Shown: positions 1-10,360, numbered from the stretch's first letter. The stretch is DNA of 20,000 bases from Chrysomallon squamiferum (GCA_012295275.1 CM022668.1:2532989-2552988); one strand, 5' to 3'. Notes: generated by a model not told the origin, from the letters alone. Program-made: numbers and translations.

Positions 1-90
1 CGATTAAAGAATGATGCAGTTTATCGTAAATGACATCCATTGCTTCATATGATGTATATTGTATGAGCATTATATTTTTATATAATCTAT

Positions 91-122
91 TTTTATTTTT
101 TTATTTTTTTTTTTTTTTTTTT
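91..122. repeat. T-rich tract
   Basis: A run of T with two early interruptions. It could be a poly(T) microsatellite or the reversed poly(A) tail of an old retroposon. No element body is visible next to it. Confidence 0.8.
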
Positions 123-640
123 GTTTTGTTTTCTTCGTTTATATTCCATTTTACTGATTGCCGGAAATCGAAGCAACATTTTTTTTTACGTACCGTATTC
201 ACTCGGGTATAAACCGCACTCCAACTATTGCCTCAAAAACATATACAAAATTAATTTAATGAAATATACAGGGAATACGCTATATTGAGTATTTAATAGA
301 ACTAAAAATATTGATTTACAGATATTCTTGGGTATATTAAGGTTAAACAAAAGGAATGTACTTTGACTGATAGAACGATGGTGTAGGCAGTTTCTATTTT
401 TATTCTACTATATTGAATTTGAGCTGCACAAACCTGACAAAATAAACTTTAATCATGTTTGTAAGACACGTGTCAACATTTTCTATTGAATTTAGGAACA
501 CACGAAAGTGTTGCTTATACATTATTAACTACGGTAATGCACTGTTCTTTGTTTTACATGAACTAAAACGCATAATGATTATTTCGATAAAAACAAAAAT
601 AACAGCAAATGCAACAAACACTAACTACAACAACAGGTAC
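123..640. other. AT-rich stretch, nothing recognised
   Basis: Mixed AT-rich sequence with short open frames only. A small frame begins with ATG at 455 and ends in an AAC/AAT-rich tail at 658; it has no family resemblance and its end is simple repeat, so I do not call it a gene. Confidence 0.6.
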
Positions 641-645
641 AGCAA

Positions 646-717
646 CAATAATAAATAAATAAATAATCATAAATAACAACAACAACAAGAATAAGAATAA
701 TAATAATAATAATAATA

Positions 718-761
<44 letters not shown>
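646..761. repeat. AAAT / AAC / AAT-ATT simple repeat
   Basis: AAAT and AAC units lead into an AAT run from about 696 that switches directly to an ATT run ending near 760. AAT and ATT are reverse complements, so the junction near 718 is the centre of a long self-complementary sequence able to form a hairpin or cruciform. Confidence 0.9.
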
Positions 762-762
<1 letters not shown>

Positions 763-1026
763 ACTTCATCTATTAACAGGGTTACGTTCTTCAAAATAAC
801 ATATATATGTAATTTTAAAAATGCACGTAACGATAATAACAAAATGTTCCTGTGTTGATTGATGGATTGTTTCCAGTTATTTCGGAGTCAAATGTCAGTT
901 TGTACCGCCGAAATGTCATAACGAAATATCAGCGTTTATAACTGTGCAAATCCCTACATAATAAAAATTCCATATCATAATTATGTCAGTAAAATATCTG
1001 CTCTTCAAAAATATCATGTTATTAAT

Positions 1027-1086
1027 ACATAAATAAATAAATAAATAAATAAATAGGTAAATAAGTAAGTAAATAAATAAATAAAA
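1027..1086. repeat. AAAT tetranucleotide repeat
   Basis: AAAT units with a few G interruptions (GGTAAATAAGTAAGT in the middle). The translated minus-strand frame across it is only repeat. Confidence 0.9.
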
Positions 1087-1355
1087 AAGTATATAAATTA
1101 TATATATATATTGTAAGTAAAAAAATAATAATAATAAATCTCTGAATTTCATGATTATATATTATATATCTGATCTTGGTGAAATATCTTCATCATAATT
1201 ATGTTTAGTTTAACAGCAGATAAAATATCAGTATCAGTTGAGATATATCTATATATCCGTTATAAGATATTATGATTACGTCATGGTGAATTATCATCGT
1301 ATCTTTGAAATATATCATTTATCATTATAATAAATGTTAAATAATTAATGTTAAA

Positions 1356-1445
1356 TGTGGTAAAATAGTGGTAAAATACAGTGGTTAAATATAGTGGTAA
1401 AATGCACTGGTGAAATGCACTAAACTACAGTGGTAAAATGCAGTG
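1356..1445. repeat. GTGGTAAAATACA-like short minisatellite
   Basis: About five to six imperfect units of roughly 13-16 bp containing GTGGTAAAAT or close variants (GTGGTTAAAT, CTGGTGAAAT). It stops where the mixed-sequence island of 1446-1720 begins. Confidence 0.65.
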
Positions 1446-1473
1446 CTGTGTGTCTGTCTGTGTGTTTCTATAC

Positions 1474-1543
1474 TTGACATTTCACGATGTTGACAACGCA
1501 GCACACTATCTACATCTACATCTACATCAACATCGGCCACCGG
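1474..1543 (-). other. Weak candidate exon, minus strand
   Basis: On the minus strand a strong acceptor-like sequence ends at 1544: pyrimidine-rich TTTTCTTTGTCATTGTTTCAG. It is followed by a stop-free frame reading PVADVDVDVDVD and then SVLRCQHREMS, and a possible donor GTATAG at 1473-1468. The Asp-Val run comes from an imperfect hexamer repeat (1508-1536), so part of the open frame is repeat-made. There is no recognised domain. The same island is also open on the plus strand (ATG at 1438). I rate it as a possibility only. Confidence 0.15.
1508..1536. repeat. (CTACAT)n hexamer repeat
   Basis: About four imperfect units of CTACAT / CAACAT. On the minus strand it encodes alternating Asp-Val. 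Confidence 0.75.
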
Positions 1544-1599
1544 CTGAAACAATGACAAAGAAAACACATCGGACAAACTCGGTTATTTCCGGCACTAAT

Positions 1600-1627
1600 C
1601 ACGTGCTGGGCAGACGACTTCAAGTCG
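1600..1627. promoter_or_regulatory. E-box and 13-bp palindrome
   Basis: A canonical E-box CACGTG lies at 1600-1605. The perfect inverted repeat CGACTT-C-AAGTCG lies at 1615-1627. Both sit in a higher-GC mixed-sequence island (1446-1720). Regulatory function is inference from motif identity only. Confidence 0.25.
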
Positions 1628-1791
1628 CAGACAAATAAAAATCGTTTTCCTCAAACCTCCTCTCATCTAGTGTCGTTCAGCCCAGGGAGACCAAACAGTT
1701 TTATTAATGACAAACCTCACACAACTCAGTGTCTGGAATTCGAAAAGTTTTCGTAATGGCAATTTAGAAATTAGTACAGTGAAACTGGGCC

Positions 1792-2066
1792 TATATTTCT
1801 TGTCTTGAAATTACAGAAAAATTTGCATCATATGTCCTCATTCAATGACACCATGTAGTGGTACAAATATAACATTTATATCTTTATTTTCATACAACAG
1901 TAAAACCTAATGAGTATATCTTTATTTTCATACAACAGAAAAACTTGTAAAGTATGTCGTTATTTTCAAATCAGAGTGAAAGTTATTTAATATGTTTTCA
2001 GTCTTCAAACCTCTGTGACATATATAATATGTTCTTGTGATGAAAACACAAAGCAACTAATAAATT
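1792..2066. repeat. Decayed 38-bp minisatellite
   Basis: Units begin at about 1792, 1831, 1877, 1915, 1953, 1991 and 2028. Each opens with TATATC or TATGTY and most contain a TTATTTTCATACAACAG-like core. The units at 1877 and 1915 are nearly identical over 26 bases; the outer units are more diverged, and one spacing is 46 bp. No coding frame. Confidence 0.75.
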
Positions 2067-2211
2067 AGGTTATAATCATGATTAAAATCATTCTGGAGAA
2101 TTTAGAATTTGCCCATACCAGGCGTGCATGAATAAACCTTCAATGGAAAAAATGTCATAATACTTAATAGTAAATACAACACTTTTCTTGTGAACTGGTT
2201 TCCTGTGTTTC

Positions 2212-2640
2212 TACGTCAAACTCAACGTGTAGACACAGTTCAGCGTTCTGTACGTCAAACTCAACGTGTAGACACAGTTCAGTGTTCTGTACGTCAAACT
2301 CTACGTGTAGACGAAGTTCAGTGTTCTGTACCTCAAACTCTACGTGTAGACGAAGTTCTGTGTTCTGTACGTCAAACTGTACGTGTAGACACAGTCCAGC
2401 GTTCTGTACGTCAAACTCTACGTGTAGACGAAGCTCAGTGTTCTATACGTCAAACTCTACGTGTAGACACAGTTCAGCGTTCTGTACGTCAAACTGTACG
2501 TGTAGATGAAGTTCAGCGTTCTGTACGCCAAACTCTACGTGTAGACACAGTCCAGCGTTCTGTACGTCAAACTGTACGTGTAGACGAAGTTCAGCGTTCT
2601 ATACGTCAAACTGTACGTGTAGACGAAGTTCAGCGTTCTG
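2212..2640. repeat. 39-bp minisatellite, 11 copies
   Basis: Eleven consecutive units of exactly 39 bp with no length change. Each starts TACGTCAAACT and ends TTCTG or TTCTA. Since 39 is a multiple of three, one plus-strand frame stays open throughout and would repeat QTLRVDTVQRSVR. That frame has no ATG (its apparent start at 2190 is GTG), and I see no splice acceptor at its head, so I read it as a minisatellite rather than a gene. ACGTG occurs in all eleven units; ACGTCA occurs in nine (lost in units 4 and 9). Units 7-10 alternate two variants, a hint of a 78-bp higher-order unit. A twelfth, diverged unit may start at 2641. Confidence 0.9.
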
Positions 2641-2795
2641 TTCGTGCAAGATGGAATATTCTCCAGAGGTTCACTTCGTATCAGTTTCTTCTCCTAATGC
2701 AGACATAAAATAAATCTTCTGTCACCCAGTAGAGCCATTTGTAAATCACTAGAATAATATGTTCCATAAAACTGTTATTGTCTGTTGCCTTACAG

Positions 2796-2955
2796 CGGGT
2801 CCTGTCCCCCCGGGGACGTTCAGAACGAGGTCTTTAACAGAAAGTGTCTGCATTTATTGACACAAGCCGTGTACAGTGACCCATACACTTTACGTTTACT
2901 GATGCAGTACGCTCGAATCCGGCAGGGGTTTATTTTCCTTTTAACTCGCATCTGA
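2796..2955 (+). CDS. Candidate exon, SCPPGD-containing (unrecognised)
   Basis: After a fair acceptor (TTGTCTGTTGCCTTACAG ending at 2795), one frame is open for 52 codons from 2797 to a TGA at 2953. It reads GSCPPGDVQNEVFNRKCLHL and later LRLLMQYARIRQG, a natural-looking composition unlike the translated repeats around it. GC content is clearly above the surroundings. There is no ATG near the start and no good donor before the stop (the best GT is in GGGGTTTATT), so it would be a terminal exon, a decayed exon, or chance. Its first 20 bases match part of the 6746-6763 region, which could mean a dispersed repeat instead. Function not identified. Confidence 0.22.

Positions 2956-3930
<975 letters not shown>

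Positions 3931-3966
<36 letters not shown>
3931..3966. repeat. (CA)18 microsatellite
   Basis: Uninterrupted CA units, followed by an ATACATACCTACATAAATAT-like tail of tetranucleotide character. Confidence 0.95.
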
Positions 3967-3968
<2 letters not shown>

Positions 3969-4403
3969 TACATATACATACCTACATAAATATACATACG
4001 TATGTAATCAAACACATAAATTGTGTTTAAATAAGAGCAACAATAATAAGATTCAAAAACAATAAATAAATGTAAGAAAGTGTTACTGTTACAATTACTT
4101 GAAACAAAATAACAATTTTTAATTTTCGATAAATGTGAAACATTTTCGTTGTCCATAACCTGCGTCAGTTATAAATTTTATTTACGAATCACAAATAAAT
4201 AATAAACAAACATGAAATGGAACTGGAAACAGTTAAAGATATTAAAGCAAACAAAAAAATACGTATTTGAAAAACTGAAGATACACAAGACTTTATAACA
4301 TATTTCCCACAGAATATTTCGTGTATCTGTTTGCTAATCTACGAGTTTGAAATGTTAATTGTCAACAGAAATTAACAAACCAGTTTTACAACTACTGTAA
4401 CAG
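3967..4403. other. AT-rich stretch, nothing recognised
   Basis: AT-rich sequence with many stops in all frames. A minus-strand frame ending at 3911 runs from an ATG at about 4156 but includes the CA repeat and has no known resemblance. Confidence 0.55.
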
Positions 4404-4810
4404 CAACTACTACTACTACTACTATCACTATCGCCATAACTATCACCACTACTATTACTACTACCACTACAACTACTACTACAACCACCTCTACTACAAT
4501 CATGTTACTACGAAAACTACTACTATGACTCAATTACTACTACTACTACAACCACTACTACTACTACTACTAACACTTCAACTATTAGCATTACTACTAC
4601 CACAATTATTAATACTAGCATTTCCATTACTATTACTATCGTTACTAACATTACTACAAATATTACAAGTATTATTAATATTACTGGAGCTAAAATTTTG
4701 TTACTACCATAACAACAACTACTACTAGTACTACTACTACTACTACTACTACTATTAGTATTATTATTAGAACTGCTGCCACTGTTACTACTACTAATCT
4801 TAGTACTACT
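4404..4810. repeat. Long ACT/ATT trinucleotide array
   Basis: About 400 bp of mostly ACT triplets mixed with ATT, ACC, ACA and similar. The triplet register is kept over long parts, giving Leu-rich or Tyr/Asn-rich frames on both strands that are artefacts of the repeat. Confidence 0.9.
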
Positions 4811-4857
4811 TTAACAATTACTTTTATTAAAACGTCAACAACAAAAGAAGTAGAAGC

Positions 4858-5125
4858 AATAGATAATAAATAACAATAACAAGTAAATAAATAATAAAAA
4901 TAATAAACAAACAAATAAATAATAACAAATAAATAAATAAATATAACAATAATAAACAAACGTAAATAAATCAGTAAATTAATAAACAAATAAATAATAA
5001 CAGTAATAAACAAATAAATAAACAAACAAATAAATAATAATAATAAATAAACAAATAAATAAATAATAAATAAATATATAAATACATAAATAAATAAATC
5101 AGTACATTAATAAATAAATAAATAT
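4858..5125. repeat. AAAT/AAAC/AAT simple repeat field
   Basis: About 270 bp of AAATAAAT, AAACAAAT and AATAAT units. The minus-strand Tyr/Ile/Leu-rich frames here are repeat translations. Confidence 0.92.
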
Positions 5126-5185
5126 CAATGAAGTGAAAATCGGTGGAGATCAAAGTGCTATAAACTTGTGCGTTACAACAATTTG

Positions 5186-5186
<1 letters not shown>

Positions 5187-5224
<38 letters not shown>
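5187..5224. repeat. (TTA)n microsatellite
   Basis: Pure TTA units, about twelve copies. Confidence 0.92.
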
Positions 5225-5228
<4 letters not shown>

Positions 5229-5460
5229 TTCTAAATAATAACAAGATATCATCAAATATGGCATTAATTTCATTTTATCGCAGTGACATTTTACAACAAC
5301 ATCAAAACTTTCGCTTAATAAATAACAAGCGTAAAAATCTGATTTAAAAATCACTTACCTTAAAAATCTGTCCCACAAACAAAACAAAAAAAACAAGTAT
5401 ATTTCTTCATCCAAAAAATCTATAACACAAAACACACATTCACAAACATTATAGTTCTAA

Positions 5461-5483
5461 TTATTATTATTATTATTATTTCT

Positions 5484-5519
<36 letters not shown>
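5461..5519. repeat. (ATT)n plus T30 tract
   Basis: A short ATT run is followed by a run of about 30 T. It lies immediately upstream of the CpG-rich island; a homopolymer T (dA:dT) tract can exclude nucleosomes next to a promoter, which is an inference here. Confidence 0.85.
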
Positions 5520-5559
5520 CTCCAAAAATGACGATGTATATGAAACAGTACAATTCACT

Positions 5560-5800
5560 TCCTTTCCGCTGGTGTTAGCTCGCGCAATGCGCGTGCAACA
5601 AACAGCGCGCGATCAGTTCTGTGTACGTCTTCATAATGCTAAATTCTGTTCGAGAAGTGTAACTACAGAAAAATCCGATCGTTCGACACAGTGTGGCGGG
5701 AGGGCTGGCGGGCGGGCGGGAGCGCGCGCGCTTGGCCAGGAAGCTCTGCCTACGTCATCAATACAGCGAACACAGTAGCGTTCCTAGGAATAAAGAGCAG
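5560..5800. promoter_or_regulatory. CpG-rich putative promoter
   Basis: This is the only strongly CpG-rich stretch in the window. It holds a perfect inverted repeat CGCGCA-A-TGCGCG at 5581-5593, close to an NRF1 site (YGCGCAYGCGCR) but with one extra base in the centre. Two overlapping Sp1-type GC boxes GGGCGGG lie at 5710-5720, an alternating GCGCGCGCGC at 5722-5731, and a CRE-like TACGTCA at 5751-5757. There is no TATA box. Such clusters are typical of TATA-less CpG-island promoters. An ATG at 5587 opens a 63-codon frame to 5778, rich in Arg/Gly/Ala because of the GC boxes; this is more likely incidental. Direction is not determined; the plus-strand exons at 11.68 and 18.76 kb are possible targets. 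Confidence 0.5.
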
Positions 5801-6123
5801 ACGAAGACAAAAACGTGTTCTCAATAGAATCTCTCTCTCTCTCTTTTCTCTGTAGCTGCATTGATGTGAACTGTGAAAGCTGATATCATGTTATTGTGGT
5901 CGTTAAGGACGAATGGACAGAATTATAATATAATAATTATTCATGCGTGTCTTATCTTTGTTGAAAACGTCTGTAGAGACAGACACACTCACGTACAAAT
6001 AATTCATACGGACGCAAACACAAAACAAAAGGATGAAAGAGACAGAAATAACATTATTTTGAATAAAACACTTTCTGTGATATTTTGCTTAGCAGCAGAA
6101 ACTATAATTATTATCAGCAGCAA
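5801..6123. other. Downstream of the CpG island, no clear exon
   Basis: Contains a pyrimidine tract ending in TAG (CTCTCTCTCTCTTTTCTCTGTAG, about 5830-5853) that would serve as an acceptor. The sequence after it has an ATG at 5888 in a frame that runs into AAT repeat at 6124. No donor or recognised domain. It may be 5' untranslated exon or intron. Confidence 0.35.
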
Positions 6124-6309
6124 GAATAATAATAATAATAATAATAATAGTAATAGTAATAGTAGTAGTAGTAGTAGTAGTAGGAACAATGATTATAATA
6201 ACAGTAATACGTATAATAATGATTATTATTACAGTAAAACGTATAATAATAATTATGATTATAAAAGTAATAATAATGAAAATAATAATAATAATAATAA
6301 TAACAAATA
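6124..6309. repeat. AAT/AGT trinucleotide repeats
   Basis: AAT units, then AGT units (to about 6183), then looser AAT/GATTAT sequence to 6309. It yields Asn/Ser-rich frames on the plus strand and Leu or Tyr runs on the minus strand, all artefacts. Confidence 0.92.
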
Positions 6310-6350
6310 AGAAAAAGAAGAACAGACAAGAAGAAGAAAGAAAGAACTAA
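6309..6350. repeat. Short GAA-rich purine tract
   Basis: AAGAAAAAGAAGAACAGACAAGAAGAAGAAAGAAAG-like purine-rich sequence. Confidence 0.75.
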
Positions 6351-6571
6351 CAAGGACTTTGGTTTTGTTAAAAATGGCTGGATAAAAATTAAATTATTTT
6401 TTATTTCACAAACTCTGGTTTCAACTAGTTAAAATAAAATTTATTTGTACAAATTTGATATCTGAGTTTGTATCATTATTATCCACCCACATACAAAAAA
6501 AAAAATTTTAAAATCTCTAATTCAATACTAATTTAGGAACGGGAGAAAGAAGAGCGTTATAATTTTATTAA

Positions 6572-6889
6572 TTTAAACAGCAGACTGTTTATAATCTGAC
6601 ATGCAGTACGTTTGATATTCAAATAAAAGAACACCCAAGTTGGAACGGTATATTCGACAACAGTCTACGGTGTGAGGAGAAAACGAACGACGTTTCAAGA
6701 ATAATTTCAGCTAACAGGTTGCTTGACGTACCACCTGTGACAGACTCCTGTCCCCATGGAGACAGAGTCACGTGCAGAATTTCTAAGAGAAAGATTCATT
6801 ATGGCTGCCATAGTCTTGAGAAAACGACAAAATGCAAATGGCTAATAAATATGTGGCGCGCAGTCTCGATCTCCGGAGACTTCGCGATT
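6572..6889 (+). CDS. Candidate exon(s), Cys-containing, unrecognised
   Basis: A stop-to-stop frame of 106 codons lies between TAA at 6569 and TGA at 6890, in DNA of higher GC than its surroundings. It has no ATG until near its end, so it would have to be an internal exon. Readable parts are QQTVYNLTCSTFDIQIKEHP, NRLLDVPPVTDSCPHGDRVT and KRKIHYGCHSLEKTTKCKW; composition is balanced, with six Cys and one potential N-glycosylation site (NLT). A possible acceptor is the CAG at 6578-6580. A GTGAGG donor lies at 6672 and another AG at 6712-6713, so it could be two exons. No family recognised; conserved non-coding DNA remains possible. The stop-free length is suggestive, not conclusive. Confidence 0.27.
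6724..6839. promoter_or_regulatory. Cluster of transcription-factor-like motifs
   Basis: Exact or near-exact sites within 116 bp: CRE-like TGACGTA (6724-6730), E-box CACCTG (6732-6737), near-palindrome GTCCCC-AT-GGAGAC (6750-6763), canonical E-box CACGTG (6769-6774), the palindrome ATGGC-T-GCCAT (about 6801-6811) and a perfect POU octamer ATGCAAAT (6832-6839). Together they could mark an enhancer or promoter. They overlap the open frame of 6572-6889, so both readings compete. Confidence 0.3.
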
Positions 6890-6956
6890 TGACCGAGAAA
6901 CATAAAGAACTAATAATATTATGCAGACGAGATCTGTGCACTTGAAGAGATAAGAT

Positions 6957-7110
6957 AAAAAAAAAAAAAAAAAAAAGGAAAAAGAAGAAAAAAAGAAAAA
7001 GAAAAAGTAGAAGAAAAAAGGCAGAATAAGTAAGAAGAAAGAAGAAGATGACAGAAGAGAAAGAAGAAGAAGAACGAAGAAGAAAAATGGAATGAAAATG
7101 GGAAGAAAAA
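6957..7110. repeat. A20 and GAA-type purine tract
   Basis: A run of about 20 A is followed by AAG/GAA/AGAAG purine-rich sequence that is almost free of pyrimidines for more than 100 bp. The minus-strand Phe/Ser/Leu-rich frames are its reverse complement. Confidence 0.9.
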
Positions 7111-7310
7111 TGACAGCGATTTAAATCTACAAGATTTTTGTGAGATTGCAAATGGATCGGATTGTTTCAAGTTTTATTAACGAAATGATCTGAATAAGTC
7201 TAAATTAGCAGCTCAAGAATTAAAGCAAACTACACAAAACAATCTCAATATTTTTTTAAACCTTTCCGTATGGAAGTATTTCCATAAACTCTACTAACTA
7301 CAACGTCACC

Positions 7311-7407
7311 GTTACACCATCATCATCACCGCTGCTACCACCAACACCACGACGACCACTGTGATTATTACTAGGACTGCTGCGTCTATTACTACCACTA
7401 CCACTAG
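7311..7407. repeat. CAY/ACC triplet-rich sequence
   Basis: Imperfect CAT/CAC/ACC/ACT triplets, a decayed trinucleotide array. Confidence 0.7.
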
Positions 7408-7684
7408 CTCTTTAATTAACACTTTTCCGATGCTTAGTTCATTAAACACTTTGATATATAGTGTCTAGACAGTTGTTTCACAAGATAAAAATATTTTAAA
7501 TTAAAATAGACCTCTCTTATAAATATTAAACAAAGGGAGACAAGAGAATTTGACTTGTAAAGTGATTTTTGTTATTATTTTAATTTAAAATAAACGTTTA
7601 ATACTATTTTCTTCAAATTGTATTGTAAATTATTTCGATTTTATTTTCCAAAAATATATTATGGTAATTTCTCAGTTACGGGTG

Positions 7685-7712
7685 AAAAAAAAAAAAAAAA
7701 AAAAAAAAAAAA
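7685..7712. repeat. A28 homopolymer
   Basis: Uninterrupted A run; could be a microsatellite or an old poly(A) tail of a plus-strand retroposon. No element body is recognisable upstream. Confidence 0.9.
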
Positions 7713-7769
7713 TTATATTTCTAATATCTATCTTACTGAATCAACTAATTAATTAAAATTGTTTGTAGT

Positions 7770-7864
7770 TTAAATTTTTTTTTTTAATAATTAAAAATTA
7801 TTTAATTATTTATTTTCATGTATTTTTATTTTTTTATTTATTTTTTTAATTATTTATTTATTTT

Positions 7865-7895
<31 letters not shown>

Positions 7896-7962
7896 TTTTA
7901 TTTTATTTTTTTTTAAATTTATTTATTTATTTATTTTATTTTTTTTTTATTTTTTTTTTTTA
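7770..7962. repeat. (TTTA)n / T-rich field
   Basis: TTTATTTA units with T runs, about 190 bp. Confidence 0.92.
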
Positions 7963-8396
7963 AATCAGAACTTACCTCACGCATCCACAATATTTTCGCT
8001 AGAAACAGGAAAGAAAGAAATAACAAAAGAAATAGAGAATGAACGAAAGAAAAACGATCTATGCATTTCACTTAATCCCTTCATTAATATCACTTTCTGG
8101 ATTTTCAGTAGTAATAACAACTATATTAAAATTACTAAGGGAAACAACCTTTTCCAAAAACGTTTCAATATCTATAGGCAGAGTTTTCTCCCATTTTGTA
8201 TTAACGGCGGAAACCCATAAATAAATATATATGAAAAAAAATTCATTTCAAAACTAATAATAGCTGTGAACATTGGTCAGGGGAAATAACTTCAGCATTC
8301 AATCATGTTATTAGTAAATTACTTCCCGTGTAGTGAACTCTCTACATTACAAACTAATAATATATTATGGGAAATAATTATTTTATCCTGTGACAG
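7963..8396. other. Mixed AT-rich DNA, no gene supported
   Basis: A 61-codon frame starts with ATG at 8039 and ends at 8224. The residues are not obviously biased, but the start context is poor and no splice signals or domain are visible. Confidence 0.45.
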
Positions 8397-8720
8397 TAAT
8401 AATAATAATAATAACAATAATAATAATGATTATAATAATAATTAATAATTAATAATAATAATGATAATAATAATATGAAAATATAAAAAATAATAACTAA
8501 TAATAATAGTAATAATGATAATTAACAATAATAATAAATAATAATAATAACAACAACAAATAATAATAATAATAATAAATAATAATAATAATAGTAATAA
8601 TAATAACTAACAATAATAATAATAACAACAACAACAACAAATAATAATAATAATAATAATGATAATAATAAAATAAATAAATAAATAAATAGTAGATAAA
8701 AAAATAAATAAATAAATAAA
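8397..8720. repeat. AAT / AAC / AAAT repeat field
   Basis: About 320 bp, mainly AAT units with AAC, GAT and AAAT interruptions. All frames here are Tyr/Leu/Ile or Val artefacts. Confidence 0.95.
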
Positions 8721-9160
8721 AAGATGAAGAACAAGCAAAGAAAGTCTGAAGCCTGAGTTGAACAGAAAGTTTAAATAATAAAAAAAATTAAACTTTAGTT
8801 TCAACTCAGTGAGCAAATAATTACGAGATATTTGTGTAAACTTGAAAAGAGGTTTCCACTCTCACTAATAAATATTTATTTTTTATAATGAGATGCCATA
8901 TTTAAATTACACAGTCATAACATATAAATTAACACTTTCTGCAAATTATATAAGTAAATAAATAAAACTGCAAATAAAAGGAGTAGTGATGGTTAAAAAA
9001 AGAAATAAATAAAATAAGAAAATACAAAAATTCAGCATCATTATATATGTCTTGTAAAAATTAATTTTTTAAAAATATAAAAATAAAGAAAGAAATAAAA
9101 ATTCAGAATGTTTTTTATATGTTTTTTATAGAGTAAAACAGATGTGTTACTATAAATGTA
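8721..9160. other. AT-rich stretch, nothing recognised
   Basis: AT-rich sequence with an early self-similar pair, GAAAGTTTAAATAAT and ATTAAACTTTAGTTTC, that can fold back around 8765-8802. No open frame, exon signals or known element. Confidence 0.5.
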
Positions 9161-9440
9161 ATAATAATAATGAAAAGAATAAATTATTATTATTACTGCT
9201 GTTGTTATTATTGATGTATTTATTACTACTACTTTATTATTATTATTATTGCTGTTGTTATTATTAATGTATTTATTACTACTACTACTACTTTTTATTA
9301 TTATTATTATTGTATTTTGTTGTATTTATTACTACTACTACTTTATTATTATTATTATTATTATTATTATTTTGTTGTATTTAAATTACTACTATTATTT
9401 TAATTATTTATTGTTGTTGTTGTTGTTGTTTTATTATAAA
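9161..9440. repeat. ATT/ACT/GTT triplet array with higher-order copies
   Basis: ATT runs are broken by GCTGTTGTTATTATT and TATTTATTACTACTACT blocks. The block from about 9193 recurs at about 9247 and, shortened, near 9310, so the array grew by duplicating larger segments, not only single triplets. Confidence 0.88.
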
Positions 9441-9546
9441 CTATTTTTAATTAGAACTCAGTCTGTATAAAATTCTTTAATTTTGTTTTTGTTGTTGTTA
9501 TTTTTTGTTACAAATTCAGTCTGTAATCTTTTACAAATTTGTTCTC

Positions 9547-10009
<463 letters not shown>

Positions 10010-10012
10010 CAC

Positions 10013-10045
10013 AAAAAAAAAAAAAAAAGAAAGAAAGAAAAAAAT
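10013..10045. repeat. A-rich tract
   Basis: A16 followed by GAAAGAAAGAAAAAAA. Confidence 0.85.
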
Positions 10046-10360
10046 TTTTAAAAGGAATAATAATAAAAATCTTGAGACTTTTGTTAAGAAAGAAAAAACC
10101 AAAAAGAGGCAAATTGATTTTTTTTTCAACTGTTGTTTAACAAGTGTAGCATTTATGTGAGATTTTCTGTGCAACTGAGAATCATAATTATTTAAATGAA
10201 ATCAAGAAAGTTACCTTAATGTTCTAAAATCTGGAAAAAGTAAATTAAGTATTAGCTGATGTATTATTTTACTAAATTTAGTTAATAATTTACTAATGGA
10301 AGATATTGTGAATTTGTGAAAATAAATCTTTATACCTCAAATATTCCACTCTCTGTAAAA
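10046..10360. other. AT-rich stretch, nothing recognised
   Basis: No long open frame, splice pair, or repeat beyond short A/T runs. Confidence 0.5.

Noticed and set aside
2190-2708. 172-codon plus-strand frame with 13-residue repeats as a protein gene
   Set aside because: Its first codon is GTG, which is not a normal animal start. No in-frame ATG lies upstream before the stop at 2133, and no acceptor precedes it. The frame is open because the repeat unit is 39 bp.
2911-2920. B-box-like CTCGAATCC as a tRNA or SINE
   Set aside because: The flanking bases (GTACG and CCGGC) cannot form a T-arm stem and no A box lies upstream at the right distance.
4525-5354. Leu-rich and Tyr/Ile-rich frames suggesting membrane proteins
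   Set aside because: They are translations of ACT and AAAT repeats, with no start context or non-repeat sequence.
5587-5778. 63-codon frame in the CpG island starting MRVQQTARDQ
   Set aside because: The second half is Gly/Arg/Ala from GC boxes. There is no domain or splice site, and the start is inside the GC-rich palindrome. Promoter sequence explains it better.
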